Shown: positions 33,122 to 41,612 of the stretch, in pieces | Layout of the letters: each line of letters starts with the position of its first letter | Numbering within the stretch: position 1 is the stretch's first letter | DNA from: Streptomyces sp. WM4235 | Lineage (GTDB): Bacteria > Actinomycetota > Actinomycetes > Streptomycetales > Streptomycetaceae | Direction: 5' to 3' | DNA: 64,000 nucleotides | NCBI RefSeq assembly: GCF_001279725.1 | Contig: NZ_LGDE01000436.1 | Location: 98,305 to 162,304, forward strand | Made by a program: the position numbers and the translations under genes | The notes under the pieces: generated by a model | Seen by the model: only the letters and a program-made list of their open reading frames with translations | The model's database searches: none | What the model was told of the DNA's origin: nothing

Positions 33122-34348
33122 ATGACCTCTGCAACGCCTTCCTCCGAGCGCCGGGTGTCCGCCCGTATCGGCGCCATTTCCGAGTCCGCCACCCTCGCCG
33201 TGGACGCCAAGGCCAAGGCCCTCAAGGCCGCCGGGCGCCCGGTGATCGGCTTCGGCGCGGGCGAGCCCGACTTCCCGACGCCGGACTACATCGTCGAGGC
33301 CGCCGTCGAGGCCTGCCGCAACCCGAAGAACCACCGTTACACGCCGGCGGGCGGTCTGCCCGAGCTGAAGGCGGCAATCGCCGCGAAGACGTTGCGCGAC
33401 TCCGGCTACGAGGTCGACGCCTCCCAGATCCTGGTGACCAACGGCGGCAAGCAGGCGATCTACGAGGCGTTCGCGGCCATCCTCGACCCGGGCGACGAGG
33501 TCATCGTCCCGGCTCCGTACTGGACCACCTACCCCGAGTCGATCCGCCTCGCGGGCGGCGTCCCGGTGGAGGTCGTCGCCGACGAGACCTCCGGCTACCG
33601 GGTCTCGGTCGAGCAGCTGGAGGCCGCGCGCACCGAGCGCACCAAGGTCGTCCTCTTCGTCTCCCCCTCCAACCCGACGGGCGCCGTCTACTCCGAGGCC
33701 GACGCCGAGGCGATCGGCCGCTGGGCCGCCGACAAGGGTCTGTGGGTCCTGACGGACGAGATCTACGAGCACCTGGTCTACGGCGACGCGAAGTTCGTCT
33801 CGCTGCCGGCGATCGTTCCCGAGCTGGCCGACAAGTGCATCATCGTGAACGGCGTCGCCAAGACGTACGCGATGACGGGTTGGCGCGTGGGCTGGATCAT
33901 CGGCCCGAAGGACGTCGTGAAGGCCGCGACCAACCTCCAGTCCCACGCCACCTCCAACGTCTCCAACGTGGCGCAGGTCGCGGCGCTGGCCGCCGTGTCC
34001 GGCAACCTGGACGCGGTCCACGAGATGCGCGTCGCCTTCGACCGCCGCCGCCAGACGATCGTGCGGATGCTGAACGAGATCGACGGCGTGTTCTGCCCGA
34101 CGCCCGAGGGCGCCTTCTACGTGTACCCGTCGGTCAAGGACGTGCTCGGCAAGGAGATCCGCGGCAAGCGCCCGCAGACCTCCGTCGAGCTGGCCGCGCT
34201 GATCCTCGACGAGGCCGAGGTCGCGGTCGTCCCGGGCGAGGCCTTCGGCACCCCGGGTTACCTCCGTCTCTCGTACGCCCTGGGCGACGAGGACCTGGTG
34301 GAGGGCGCGTCCCGGATCCAGAAGCTGCTGGCGGAGGCCAAGGCCTAG
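33122..34348 (+). CDS. aspC: Pyridoxal-phosphate aminotransferase (aspartate aminotransferase type)
   Basis: 408 residues, class I/II fold. SPSNPTG (181-187), the Asp of TDEIYE (D212) that binds the pyridine nitrogen, the lysine of VAKTYAMTG (K247) that forms the Schiff base, and the C-terminal YLRLSYA arginine are all visible. The overall sequence matches the aspartate/aromatic group found beside secE in Streptomyces, so aspartate aminotransferase is likely, not certain. ATG at 33122 begins the conserved [16 protein letters not shown]; a terminator follows. Confidence 0.9.
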   Translation: MTSATPSSERRVSARIGAISESATLAVDAKAKALKAAGRPVIGFGAGEPDFPTPDYIVEAAVEACRNPKNHRYTPAGGLPELKAAIAAKTLRDSGYEVDASQILVTNGGKQAIYEAFAAILDPGDEVIVPAPYWTTYPESIRLAGGVPVEVVADETSGYRVSVEQLEAARTERTKVVLFVSPSNPTGAVYSEADAEAIGRWAADKGLWVLTDEIYEHLVYGDAKFVSLPAIVPELADKCIIVNGVAKTYAMTGWRVGWIIGPKDVVKAATNLQSHATSNVSNVAQVAALAAVSGNLDAVHEMRVAFDRRRQTIVRMLNEIDGVFCPTPEGAFYVYPSVKDVLGKEIRGKRPQTSVELAALILDEAEVAVVPGEAFGTPGYLRLSYALGDEDLVEGASRIQKLLAEAKA

Positions 34349-34374
34349 TCCTGCGGGGCTTTCCGAGCGGTTCG

Positions 34375-34412
34375 CGAGCGGCGGTTCCCCGGTCCCGGGG
34401 AGCCGCCGCTCG
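34375..34412 (+). terminator. Terminator after the aminotransferase gene
   Basis: A 10-bp perfect stem (34375..34384 with 34403..34412) extended by two pairs (one G-T) and CCCC/GGGG, 16 bp in all, with a GGTCCC loop. No T-run follows, but it is placed 26 bp after the stop. Confidence 0.6.
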
Positions 34413-34513
34413 TGCGTCCACGTGGCCCCTCGGGGTTCGCTCACGCGTTCGAGCAAGACCCCGATGGGTAAAACGCCCTCCCGCTCGGCGCGTGAGTACG
34501 GCAGGATCACCGG

Positions 34514-35533
34514 ATGGAGCACGTACGCGATCTCACGCTTCTGCCGAAAGCCCACCTCCACCTGCACTTCACCGGCTCGATGCGCCCGTCGACCCTGCTG
34601 GAGCTCGCCGACAAGTACGGCGTGCGCCTGCCCGAGGCGCTGACGGGCGGGGAGCCGCCCAAGCTGCGGGCCACCGACGAGCGGGGCTGGTTCCGCTTCC
34701 AGCGGCTCTACGACACGGCCCGGTCCTGTCTGCGCGAGCCCGACGACATCCGCAGGCTGGTGCGCGAGGCCGCCGAGGAGGACGTGCGGGACGGCAGCGG
34801 CTGGTTGGAGATCCAGGTGGATCCCACCTCCTACGCCCCGCTCCTCGGCGGGATGATCCCGGCCGTGGAGATCATCCTCGACGCCGTGGACGCGGCCTCC
34901 CGGGAGACCGGCCTGGGGATGCGGGTGATCATCGCGGCCAACCGCATGAAGCACCCCCTCGACGCCCGCACCCTGGCCCGGCTCGCCGTCCGGTACGCCG
35001 ATCGCGGCATCGTCGGCTTCGGTCTCTCCAACGACGAACGGCGCGGGATGGCCCGTGACTTCGACCGGGCCTTCGCCATCGCCCGCGAGGGCGGTCTGCT
35101 GGCGGCCCCGCACGGCGGGGAGCTGACCGGCCCGGCCTCGGTACGGGACTGTCTGGACGACCTGGACGCCTCCCGCATCGGGCACGGAGTGCGGGCGGCC
35201 GAGGATCCGCGGCTGCTGAAGCGGCTCGCTGACCGGCAGGTCACCTGTGAGGTCTGCCCGGCGTCCAACGTGGCCCTGGGCGTCTACGAGCGCCCCGAGG
35301 ACGTGCCGCTGCGCACGCTCTTCGAGGCGGGGGTGCCGATGGCGCTGGGGGCGGACGACCCGCTGCTGTTCGGGTCCCGGCTCGCGGCCCAGTACGAGAT
35401 CGCGCGCCGCCACCACGGTTTCACGGACGCGGAGTTGGCGGAGCTGGCCCGGCAGTCGGTGCGCGGTTCGGCCGCGCCGGAGGACGTCCAGGGGAAGCTG
35501 CTGGCGGGGATCGACCACTGGCTCACCGGGTGA
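34514..35533 (+). CDS. add: Adenosine deaminase-like protein
   Basis: 339 residues. Zinc and catalytic motifs: HLH (14-16), HGGE, SRIGHGV and GADDP, all of the ADA/AMP deaminase family. The usual HLDG or HLEG after the first motif reads HFTG, so an acidic residue is Thr. That change is worth noting because it is near the substrate pocket; other deaminases of the family, such as aminodeoxyfutalosine deaminase, cannot be excluded. Its last 11 bp overlap the convergent gene at 35523. Confidence 0.85.
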   Translation: MEHVRDLTLLPKAHLHLHFTGSMRPSTLLELADKYGVRLPEALTGGEPPKLRATDERGWFRFQRLYDTARSCLREPDDIRRLVREAAEEDVRDGSGWLEIQVDPTSYAPLLGGMIPAVEIILDAVDAASRETGLGMRVIIAANRMKHPLDARTLARLAVRYADRGIVGFGLSNDERRGMARDFDRAFAIAREGGLLAAPHGGELTGPASVRDCLDDLDASRIGHGVRAAEDPRLLKRLADRQVTCEVCPASNVALGVYERPEDVPLRTLFEAGVPMALGADDPLLFGSRLAAQYEIARRHHGFTDAELAELARQSVRGSAAPEDVQGKLLAGIDHWLTG

Positions 35534-35939
35534 GCCGCAGGTCTCCCTCGTAACAGTCGGCCCGGACCCGGTCGCCGTCCACGAAGCCGATCTCCAGGTG
35601 GGTGCGCCCGGTCTCGGGGACGGCGTACTCGGCCACGGTGGCGACGGTCTCGCCGAGGTGGCGCAGGAAGGGGTGGTCGCCGAGGTCCTCGCCGACCTCG
35701 ATGCGGCCCCACTCCCCCATGTCGTAGGGCGCGTGCGGGGACTCCGACTCGACGATGAGGCACTGGTCGGACCCGGTGGTGATGCGAGTGGACTCGCCCT
35801 CGTTGTCGATCAGCCACACGTCGAGCGGCGCCTCGGAGCGTTCGCCCTCGTAGACGTGCCAGGACGCGACGACGCTGCTGATCGTGCGTCCCACCAGCCG
35901 GGTGGGGTCCGTGCCGGCACCGTGCAGGGGGCATTGCAT
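35523..35939 (-). CDS. Conserved hypothetical protein
   Basis: 138 residues. A small soluble protein with WHVYEGERSEAPLDVWLIDNEG and DQCLIVESESPHAPYDMGEWG motifs. I do not recognise the family. No membrane segment or signal is visible. The 3' end overlaps add by 11 bp. It starts 15 bp downstream of the murB stop, so it is probably the second gene of a murB transcript. Confidence 0.7.
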   Translation of the reverse strand: MQCPLHGAGTDPTRLVGRTISSVVASWHVYEGERSEAPLDVWLIDNEGESTRITTGSDQCLIVESESPHAPYDMGEWGRIEVGEDLGDHPFLRHLGETVATVAEYAVPETGRTHLEIGFVDGDRVRADCYEGDLRLTR

Positions 35940-35954
35940 GGCGGCCGGGACTCC

Positions 35955-37010
35955 TCAGATGCTGACGCCGACCGTCACCGGTTCGTTGACCAGGGTGACG
36001 CCGAAGGCCGCGTGGACGCCCGCGACGACCTCGCGGGCCAGGGCGAGGAGGTCCTCGGTGGTGGCCTCGCCGCGGTTGGTGAGGGCGAGGGTGTGTTTGG
36101 TGGAGATGCGGGCGGGGCCGGTGCCGTAGCCCTTGGTGAAGCCGGCCTTGTCGATCAGCCAGGCCGCGCTGGTCTTCGTCCGGCCGTCGCCGGCGGGGTA
36201 GGCGGGCGGGGCGGTCTCGGCGCCGAGGCGGTCCTGGACTCGGGCGAGGAAGGCGGCGTACGCCTCGTCGGTCAGGATCGGGTTGTGGAAGAACGAGCCG
36301 GCCGACCAGGTGTCGTGGTCGGCGGGGTCCAGGACCATGCCCTTGCCGGCGCGCAGGCGCAGTACGGTCTCGCGGGCGGTGGCGGCCGGGACCCGGTCAC
36401 CGGCCTCCACGCCGAGGGCGCGGGCGGTCTCGGGGTACTTGATCGGCGCGGACAGGCCGCCGGCGTCTTCGAGGGCGAAGCGCACGCGCAGGACCACGTA
36501 CCGGTCGGGCTGGTCCTTGAAGGTGCTGTTGCGGTAGCGGAAGCCGCACGCGTCGGCGGGGAGGGTGACCGTTTCGCCGGTGGTGCGGTCGTAGGCGACG
36601 ACCTCGGTGATGGTGTCGCAGACCTCCTGGCCGTACGCCCCGACGTTCTGGATGGGCGTGGCGCCGGCGGAGCCCGGGATCCCGGCGAGGCACTCGACGC
36701 CGGCGAGGCCGGCTTCGACGGTGCGGGCGACGGCGTCGCTCCAGTTCTCGCCGGCGGCGAGCTCCAGGCGCGTGCCGTCGAGGGTGAACCCGGTGGTGGC
36801 GATGCGCAGGGCGGTGCCGGCGAATCCCCGGTCACCGATGACGAGGTTGCTGCCGCCGCCGATGATCAGCAGCGGGGTGCCGGTCGCGTCCGCGGCACGG
36901 ACGGCGGCGATCACCTCGGCGTCGGTGGTCGCGGTGACCAGGCGGGCCGCGGGTCCGCCGAGGCGGAAGGTGGTCAGCGGGGCGAGGGGGGCGTCGTGGA
37001 GTTCCTGCAC
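35955..37010 (-). CDS. murB: UDP-N-acetylenolpyruvoylglucosamine reductase
   Basis: 351 residues, from GTG at 37010. FAD-binding GGGSNLVI, the catalytic-site segments YRNSTF and SAGSFFHNP (the proton-donor Ser) and the NVGAYGQE motif are present. The enzyme makes UDP-N-acetylmuramate for peptidoglycan. The start has no Shine-Dalgarno sequence; TACTCT (37023..37018) ends 7 nt before the GTG, so a leaderless mRNA is likely. An in-frame upstream extension is Arg/Pro-rich and unlikely. Confidence 0.93.
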   Translation of the reverse strand: MQELHDAPLAPLTTFRLGGPAARLVTATTDAEVIAAVRAADATGTPLLIIGGGSNLVIGDRGFAGTALRIATTGFTLDGTRLELAAGENWSDAVARTVEAGLAGVECLAGIPGSAGATPIQNVGAYGQEVCDTITEVVAYDRTTGETVTLPADACGFRYRNSTFKDQPDRYVVLRVRFALEDAGGLSAPIKYPETARALGVEAGDRVPAATARETVLRLRAGKGMVLDPADHDTWSAGSFFHNPILTDEAYAAFLARVQDRLGAETAPPAYPAGDGRTKTSAAWLIDKAGFTKGYGTGPARISTKHTLALTNRGEATTEDLLALAREVVAGVHAAFGVTLVNEPVTVGVSI

Positions 37011-37020
37011 GGGGACAAGA

Positions 37021-37065
37021 GTACGGTCCGTCCCCCTCGCATCCCTGCGGGGCCACGGACCGTAC
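37021..37065. repeat. Inverted repeat over the murB promoter
   Basis: An 11-bp perfect repeat GTACGGTCCGT (37021..37031) with its complement at 37055..37065, 23 bp between. The left arm overlaps the murB -10 box. It is also part of the 3' region of the MFS exporter transcript, so it could be an operator or a second terminator stem. Confidence 0.5.
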
Positions 37066-37075
37066 CGGTTCTTCG

Positions 37076-37106
37076 CCCGTGTCGGCGGGGCGCCCGCCGA
37101 CACGGG
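37076..37106 (-). terminator. Terminator after the MFS exporter
   Basis: A 14-bp perfect stem (37076..37089 with 37093..37106), 3-nt loop, 8 bp after the stop. The following sequence is only moderately T-rich. Confidence 0.7.
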
Positions 37107-37114
37107 GCCCTGCC

Positions 37115-38593
37115 TCAGCCGGCGGCGGGCACCTTGACCGGGGCCGGGGAGGCGGCTTCGGGGCCGGGGAGGCCTTGGTCCCGGGTCTTGGCCCTGCCCG
37201 GGAGCAGGAGGGCGAGGCCGGCGGCGAGGGCTACGGCGACGGCGCCGATCCACAGGGCGGGGATCGTGCCGTCGGTGAAGGCCTGGGGGCTCTCGTAGCC
37301 GCCCTGGGCGGAGAAGACCGAGGCGAGGACGGCGACTCCGAGAGCGCCGCCGACCTCGCGGAGGGCGTTGTTGGTGCCGGAGGCCTTGCCCTGGTCGGCG
37401 GGGGCCACGGTGGACATCAGCACGTTGGCGGCGGGGGCGAAGTACAGGGCCATGCCGATGCCGCTGAGGACGAGGGCGGGGAGCTGGGCGGCGTACGAGA
37501 CGTCGGCGCTGAGGATCACCGCGAACCAGCCGAGTCCGAGGGCCTGGAACGCCAGTCCGGCGGCGACGACCGGCCGGCCCCCGATGCGGTCGGAGAGGAT
37601 GCCGGCGATCGGCGCGACGATCATCGGCATGCCGGTCCAGGGGAGCATGCGCAGTCCGGCCTCGGTGGGCGAGTAGCCGGCGACGCCCTGGAGGAACTGG
37701 GCGAGCAGGAAGATCGAGCCGAACATGCCGAGGAACATCAGCAGGCTGGCCAGGTTGATCCCGAGGAAGCCCCGGTTACGGAAGAGCCGCATGGGGAGCA
37801 TGGGGTTCGCGTGGCGTATCCCGTGGCGGATGAAGGCGCCGACGAGCGCGCTGCCGACGATCAGGCCGGTGAGCACGGGGGCGCTGGTCCAGCCGTCGGA
37901 GTTGGCGTTGACCAGGGCGTAGACGATGCCGAAGAGGCCGCCGCTGATGAGGATCGTGCCGGGGACGTCGAGGCGGGAGTCGGGAGCCGTGGACTCGGCG
38001 AGGCGCAGTCGGGCGAGGGGGATCAGCGCGAGACCGATCGGCACGTTGAGCCAGAAGATCCACTGCCAGGAGATGTGTTCGGTGAGGCTGCCGCCGATGA
38101 GGGGGCCGCTGGCGACGGCGAGGCCGGTGACGGCTCCGTAGATGCCGAGGGCCATGCCGCGGCGGGCGGCCGGGACGGCGGCGGTGAGGAGGGTGAGGGT
38201 GAGCGGCATCATGATCGCCGCGCCCACGCCCTGGACGGCCCGGGCGGCGATCAGCTCGTCTATGCCGGGTGAGAGGGCCGCGGCGGCGGAGGCGCCGGTG
38301 AAGATCGAGAGCCCGACGATGAACAGCCGGCGGCGGCCGAACCGGTCACCGAGGGCGGAGCCGAACATGAGGAGCACGGCGAAGGTGAGCGTGTAGGCGT
38401 TCACCGTCCACTCCAGGTCCTCCAGCTTGCCGCCGAGGTCCTCGCGGATCGCGGGCAGGGCGGTGGTGACGACGAGGTTGTCGAGGGCCGCCATGAAGCT
38501 GGCGACGCCGGTGAGGATGAGGGCCCAGACGGCGGGTGCCTTGAGCCTGGTGTCGGCGCTCGTGTCGCCGGGTGCGGTGCCTTGCCTGTCCAC
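37115..38593 (-). CDS. MFS drug exporter, DHA2 (14-TMS) family
   Basis: 492 residues, 14 hydrophobic segments. Motif A-like GDRFGRRRLF (about 82-91), motif C-like GPLIGGSLTE (about 158-167) and the N-terminal LDNLVVTTALPAI (motif D1) point to the EmrB/QacA branch of proton-driven exporters. GTG at 38593 with GGGGGAAAC upstream. Directly upstream is a palindromic operator (38616..38635), and the TetR gene follows it; the two form a local exporter module. The substrate cannot be inferred. Confidence 0.92.
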   Translation of the reverse strand: MDRQGTAPGDTSADTRLKAPAVWALILTGVASFMAALDNLVVTTALPAIREDLGGKLEDLEWTVNAYTLTFAVLLMFGSALGDRFGRRRLFIVGLSIFTGASAAAALSPGIDELIAARAVQGVGAAIMMPLTLTLLTAAVPAARRGMALGIYGAVTGLAVASGPLIGGSLTEHISWQWIFWLNVPIGLALIPLARLRLAESTAPDSRLDVPGTILISGGLFGIVYALVNANSDGWTSAPVLTGLIVGSALVGAFIRHGIRHANPMLPMRLFRNRGFLGINLASLLMFLGMFGSIFLLAQFLQGVAGYSPTEAGLRMLPWTGMPMIVAPIAGILSDRIGGRPVVAAGLAFQALGLGWFAVILSADVSYAAQLPALVLSGIGMALYFAPAANVLMSTVAPADQGKASGTNNALREVGGALGVAVLASVFSAQGGYESPQAFTDGTIPALWIGAVAVALAAGLALLLPGRAKTRDQGLPGPEAASPAPVKVPAAG

Positions 38594-38615
38594 GTTTCCC
38601 CCTACGGATCTGCCT

Positions 38616-38635
38616 GTTAGTTATCGATGACTAAC
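38616..38635 (-). promoter_or_regulatory. TetR operator before the MFS exporter
   Basis: A 20-bp near-perfect palindrome, GTTAGT..ACTAAC arms around ATCGAT, with a single mismatched pair. The half-site AAGTTAGT recurs in the tetR promoter (39298..39327). It lies 22 bp before the exporter start. Confidence 0.7.
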
Positions 38636-38706
38636 TTCCTTGCCCGTACGACCGCCGGGACGGGGTCGAACGGTGTCCCGGCCGATGACGCGCGGCCGGT
38701 CGCGCG

Positions 38707-39291
38707 CTACGCGCTCGTACGGATGTCGGTCTCGGGGCCGCCCGCCTCGTCCAGCAGGCGGCACCCCTCCCAGACGCGGTGCTCGGGCGGGAAGCCCAGG
38801 GCGGAGAGGGTGTTGATGAGCATCCCGTGCGCCATGAAGCCGGCGGTCTGGTCGGCATCGCCGCCGATCGCCGCCCGCACGGTGTCCCACAGGCGCATCC
38901 AACCGGCCCGGACCATCACCCCGAACTCCGTCTCCCCCTCGGCCTCGGCGGCCGCGACGGCCACGTTCGACTGGAGTTGCATCAGGAGCTTGTCGGGGTG
39001 CTCGGCGATGAGCCGCTTGTACGCCTCCGCCATGGCCTTGAGCGCGTCCTCGCCACCGAGGCCCTCGGAGGCCTCCTCGAAGGCGAGCCGAATGTCCTCG
39101 GTGCAGCGGGCGACGGCTTCGATGAAGATCGCCTGCTTGCTCGGGAACAGCCGGAACAGGTACGGCTGCGAGACGCCCACCCGCTTGGCGATCGTCTCGG
39201 TGGAGGTCCCGTGGTAACCGCCACGCGCGAACTCGTGCATCGCCGCGCGAATGACGCTCTCGCGTCGCTCGTCTGCGCTCATCCTTGCCAT
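38707..39291 (-). CDS. TetR family repressor of the MFS exporter
   Basis: 194 residues. The N-terminal helix-turn-helix is TSTETIAKRVGVSQPYLFRLFPSKQAIF (about 29-57, given here in words as the classic T-x-TIA-GV-Y-F-K pattern). The C-terminal ligand-binding domain is all helical. Probably autoregulated and leaderless: the promoter ends 6 nt before the ATG and overlaps an operator. It is 113 bp upstream of the exporter on the same strand. Confidence 0.9.
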   Translation of the reverse strand: MARMSADERRESVIRAAMHEFARGGYHGTSTETIAKRVGVSQPYLFRLFPSKQAIFIEAVARCTEDIRLAFEEASEGLGGEDALKAMAEAYKRLIAEHPDKLLMQLQSNVAVAAAEAEGETEFGVMVRAGWMRLWDTVRAAIGGDADQTAGFMAHGMLINTLSALGFPPEHRVWEGCRLLDEAGGPETDIRTSA

Positions 39292-39297
39292 GGAAGC

Positions 39298-39327
39298 AAG
39301 TTATTGCTCAATCACTAACTTTGTCAA
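39298..39327 (-). promoter_or_regulatory. tetR promoter with overlapping operator
   Basis: TTGACA (39327..39322), 18 bp, TAACTT (39303..39298). The spacer holds AAGTTAGTGATTGA, which matches the exporter operator. The ATG follows 6 nt after the -10 box, so the mRNA is predicted leaderless and the repressor to block its own promoter. Confidence 0.75.
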
Positions 39328-39396
39328 CGCTCCTCTGCGCGGGCCACCTCCCCGATCCCTTCGGCCGCGACACCGCGCGGCCGTAGCATCACGCCC

Positions 39397-39945
39397 GTGA
39401 CCCGAACCCCACGCCTCGCCCTGATCAGCGGAAGCACCCGCGCCGGCTCGACCAACACCTCGGTGATCCTCACGGTTCCCGAGGTCCTCGGCGACGCGGC
39501 GCGCGCCACGCCCTACCTCGACCTGGCGAGGCTCCCGCACTTCAATCCGGACGACGACGTCGATCCCCTGCCGGCCGAGGTCGTCCGGCTGCGCGAGCTG
39601 ATCGCGCGGGCGGATGCGGTGCTGTTCTGCACGCCGGAGTACGCGGGCGATCTTCCGGGCTCTTTCAAGAACCTGCTGGACTGGACGGTCGGCGGCGTCG
39701 AGATCGTGGACAAGCCGGTCGGTTGGATCAACGCGTCCTCGTCACCGACCGGCGCCGCCGGGGCCCATCGGGCGTTGCGCACGGTCCTCGGGTACACGGG
39801 GGCGAGCGTCGTGGAGGAGGCCTGCGCGCGGGTGCCGGTACCCCGGGCCGTCGTGGACGAGGGGACGGGGACGATCACCGACCCGGCCGTCCGTGAGGCG
39901 GTCGCGGAGGCCGCCCGCCGGCTGCTCGCCGCGGTCCCCCGGTAG
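39397..39945 (+). CDS. NADPH-dependent FMN reductase
   Basis: 182 residues, flavodoxin-like. GSTRAGSTN (about 11-19) binds FMN phosphate and PEYAGDLPGSFKNLLDW (about 80-96) is the typical flavin-reductase motif. It supplies reduced flavin or reduces quinones or azo compounds; the substrate is unknown. GTG start at 39397; TAGCAT (39384..39389) ends 7 nt before it, so the mRNA is probably leaderless. Confidence 0.88.
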   Translation: MTRTPRLALISGSTRAGSTNTSVILTVPEVLGDAARATPYLDLARLPHFNPDDDVDPLPAEVVRLRELIARADAVLFCTPEYAGDLPGSFKNLLDWTVGGVEIVDKPVGWINASSSPTGAAGAHRALRTVLGYTGASVVEEACARVPVPRAVVDEGTGTITDPAVREAVAEAARRLLAAVPR

Positions 39946-39990
39946 GAACGCTCCCCCGTAGGACGTCCACCGCGGGTCGGCGGCGCGGCG

Positions 39991-40023
39991 ACCGTCGGAC
40001 CGGGGCGGCCCCGGTCCGACGGT
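39991..40023. terminator. Bidirectional terminator between the FMN reductase and hadB
   Basis: A perfect 15-bp stem (39991..40005 with 40009..40023) with a 3-nt loop. It serves both convergent genes. Confidence 0.8.
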
Positions 40024-40037
40024 CGCGGGCGCCGGCC

Positions 40038-40466
40038 TCAGGCCAGTCGGACCACCGCGCGCGACATGCCCAGGACCTTCTGTCCCGCGCTCATCGCCGT
40101 CAGGTCCACCCGGACCCGGTTGTCGTCCAGCTTGGCCGCCACCTTGGCGGTGACCTCGATCAGCGCGCCCTCCTCGTCGTTCGGGACGACGACGGGCTTG
40201 GTGAAGCGCACCCCGTACTCGACGACCGCACCCGGGTCGCCCAGCCAGTCGGTGACCACCCGGATCGCCTCGGCCATGGTGAACATGCCGTGCGCGATCA
40301 CGTCCGGGAGCCCGACCTCCTTGGCGAACTTCTCGTTCCAGTGGATCGGGTTGAAGTCGCCGGAGGCGCCCGCGTACCGGACGAGCGTGGCGCGCGTCAC
40401 GGGGAAGGAGGCCGCCGGGAGTTCGGTGCCGACCTCCACGTCGGCGTACTGGATCTGCGCGGTCAT
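40038..40466 (-). CDS. hadB: (3R)-hydroxyacyl-ACP dehydratase subunit HadB (MaoC-like)
   Basis: 142 residues, hot-dog fold. The hydratase 2 motif has Asp37 and His42 in SGDFNPIHWNEKFAKEVG, the catalytic pair. With HadA it forms the heterodimer known from mycobacterial fatty acid elongation. The start is one base from the hadA stop, so they are coupled. Confidence 0.85.
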   Translation of the reverse strand: MTAQIQYADVEVGTELPAASFPVTRATLVRYAGASGDFNPIHWNEKFAKEVGLPDVIAHGMFTMAEAIRVVTDWLGDPGAVVEYGVRFTKPVVVPNDEEGALIEVTAKVAAKLDDNRVRVDLTAMSAGQKVLGMSRAVVRLA

Positions 40467-40467
40467 C

Positions 40468-40920
40468 TCAGGCCTCCTGGGGAGCGCGGGACACGAGCTT
40501 GGTCCACGCCGTCACCACGTGCTCGCCGGAGGCGTCGTGGACCTCGCCCCGGATGTCGATGATGTCGTTGCCCGCGAGCGACTTCACGGCCTCGATGGTG
40601 GAGGTCACGGAGAGCCGGTCGCCGGCCCGCACGGGGCGGACGTACGCGAACTTCTGGTCGCCGTGCACGACGCGGCTGTAGTCCAGACCCAACTGCGGGT
40701 CCTCGATGACCTGGCCCGCCGCCTGGAACGTGATGGCGAACACGAAGGTCGGCGGCGCGATCACGTCCTGGTGGCCGAGCGCCTTCGCGGCTTCGGGGTC
40801 GGTGTAGACGGGATTCTCGTCGCCTACGGCGACGGCGAATTCGCGGATCTTCTCCCGGCCGACCTCGTACGGATCGGTGGGCGGGTAGCTCCGCCCCACG
40901 AAGGTCTGGTCGAGGGCCAT
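40468..40920 (-). CDS. hadA: Dehydratase subunit HadA-like (MaoC N-terminal domain)
   Basis: 150 residues, starting MALDQTFVGRSYPPTDPYEV, with GDENPVYTDPEAAKALGHQD typical of the FAS1-DH/HadA (or HadC) half. This half lacks the catalytic His and stabilises the dimer. AGGAGG is 9 nt upstream. In mycobacteria hadABC sits next to rpmG; the gene order here is the same, which supports the call. Confidence 0.85.
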   Translation of the reverse strand: MALDQTFVGRSYPPTDPYEVGREKIREFAVAVGDENPVYTDPEAAKALGHQDVIAPPTFVFAITFQAAGQVIEDPQLGLDYSRVVHGDQKFAYVRPVRAGDRLSVTSTIEAVKSLAGNDIIDIRGEVHDASGEHVVTAWTKLVSRAPQEA

Positions 40921-41056
40921 GGCTCACTACCTCCTGTTGAGGGACATGAAAGTCACGCGGAACACGTCACGGATCACCGACCGCGCCCCTCGGGCGCGGG
41001 GACGTCACGCACGGGGAACAGAGGTGGGGCCGGGAGGGATCCGGACGCGGAAACGA

Positions 41057-41094
41057 CACGAGGCCGCCCCCCGATGAAAGGGGACGGCCTCGTG
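41057..41094 (-). terminator. Terminator after rpmG
   Basis: A 10-bp stem CACGAGGCCG/CGGCCTCGTG (41057..41066 with 41085..41094), then CCCC/GGGG in the inner part. On the minus strand it is followed by TCGTTTCC. It separates the tRNA-rpmG unit from hadAB. Confidence 0.75.
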
Positions 41095-41123
41095 ACGGTG
41101 CCTGTATTCGAGACTCGCCAGGA

Positions 41124-41288
41124 TCAGCGGGTCTCGCGGTGCGCGGTGTGCGAGTTGCAACGCGGGCAGTGCTTCTTCATCTCAAGACGGTCCGGGTCGT
41201 TACGCCGGTTCTTCTTGGTGATGTAGTTCCGCTCCTTGCACTCCACGCAGGCCAGCGTGATCTTCGGGCGGACGTCGGTGGCAGCCAC
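41124..41288 (-). CDS. rpmG: 50S ribosomal protein L33, zinc-binding type
   Basis: 54 residues from GTG at 41288 with AAGGAG upstream. CVEC and CPRC (two CxxC pairs) mark the zinc-binding form. Codons upstream in frame run through the tRNA-Met gene and are not coding. It is transcribed after tRNA-Thr and tRNA-Met. Confidence 0.95.
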   Translation of the reverse strand: MAATDVRPKITLACVECKERNYITKKNRRNDPDRLEMKKHCPRCNSHTAHRETR

Positions 41289-41377
41289 GTGAGTGCTCCT
41301 TGACGGACAATTGGGACGGATGAACGCATACAAGAGTAGCCGACCGGGAGACCGACCCCGCAATCGGCTACTGTGTG

Positions 41378-41450
41378 TAGCGGCGACCGGACTTGAACCG
41401 GTGACACAGCGATTATGAGCCGCTTGCTCTACCGACTGAGCTACGCCGCT
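41378..41450 (-). tRNA. metT: tRNA-Met (CAT), elongator
   Basis: 73 nt. Acceptor AGCGGCG/CGCCGCT; D arm AGCTCAGTCGGTAGAGC; anticodon arm GCGGC-TCATAAT-CGCTG-like with CAT; T arm ACCGGTTCAAGTCCGGT. The first pair A1-T72 and the D arm fit an elongator, not an initiator. No encoded CCA. Confidence 0.93.
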
Positions 41451-41498
41451 TTGATGTGATCGACTCCCCACCCGAGGGTGGGGAACCTCTCTCACCAG

Positions 41499-41571
41499 AG
41501 CCCCAATGCGGAATCGAACCGCAGACCTTCTCCTTACCATGGAGACGCTCTACCGACTGAGCTATTGGGGC
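41499..41571 (-). tRNA. thrT: tRNA-Thr (GGT)
   Basis: 73 nt. Acceptor GCCCCAA/TTGGGGC; D arm AGCTCAGTCGGTAGAGC; anticodon arm TCTCC-ATGGTAA-GGAGA reads GGT; T arm TGCGGTTCGATTCCGCA. It is the first gene of a tRNA-Thr, tRNA-Met, rpmG unit, 48 bp before tRNA-Met. Confidence 0.93.
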
Positions 41572-41582
41572 GAGCGAGGAAG

Positions 41583-41612
41583 ACATTACACGGTTGCCCG
41601 CCGATCGCCCAA
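41583..41612 (-). promoter_or_regulatory. Promoter of the tRNA-Thr-tRNA-Met-rpmG unit
   Basis: TTGGGC (41612..41607), 18 bp, TAATGT (41588..41583) on the minus strand. The predicted start is about 5 bp before tRNA-Thr, a short leader as expected for stable RNA. Confidence 0.7.
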
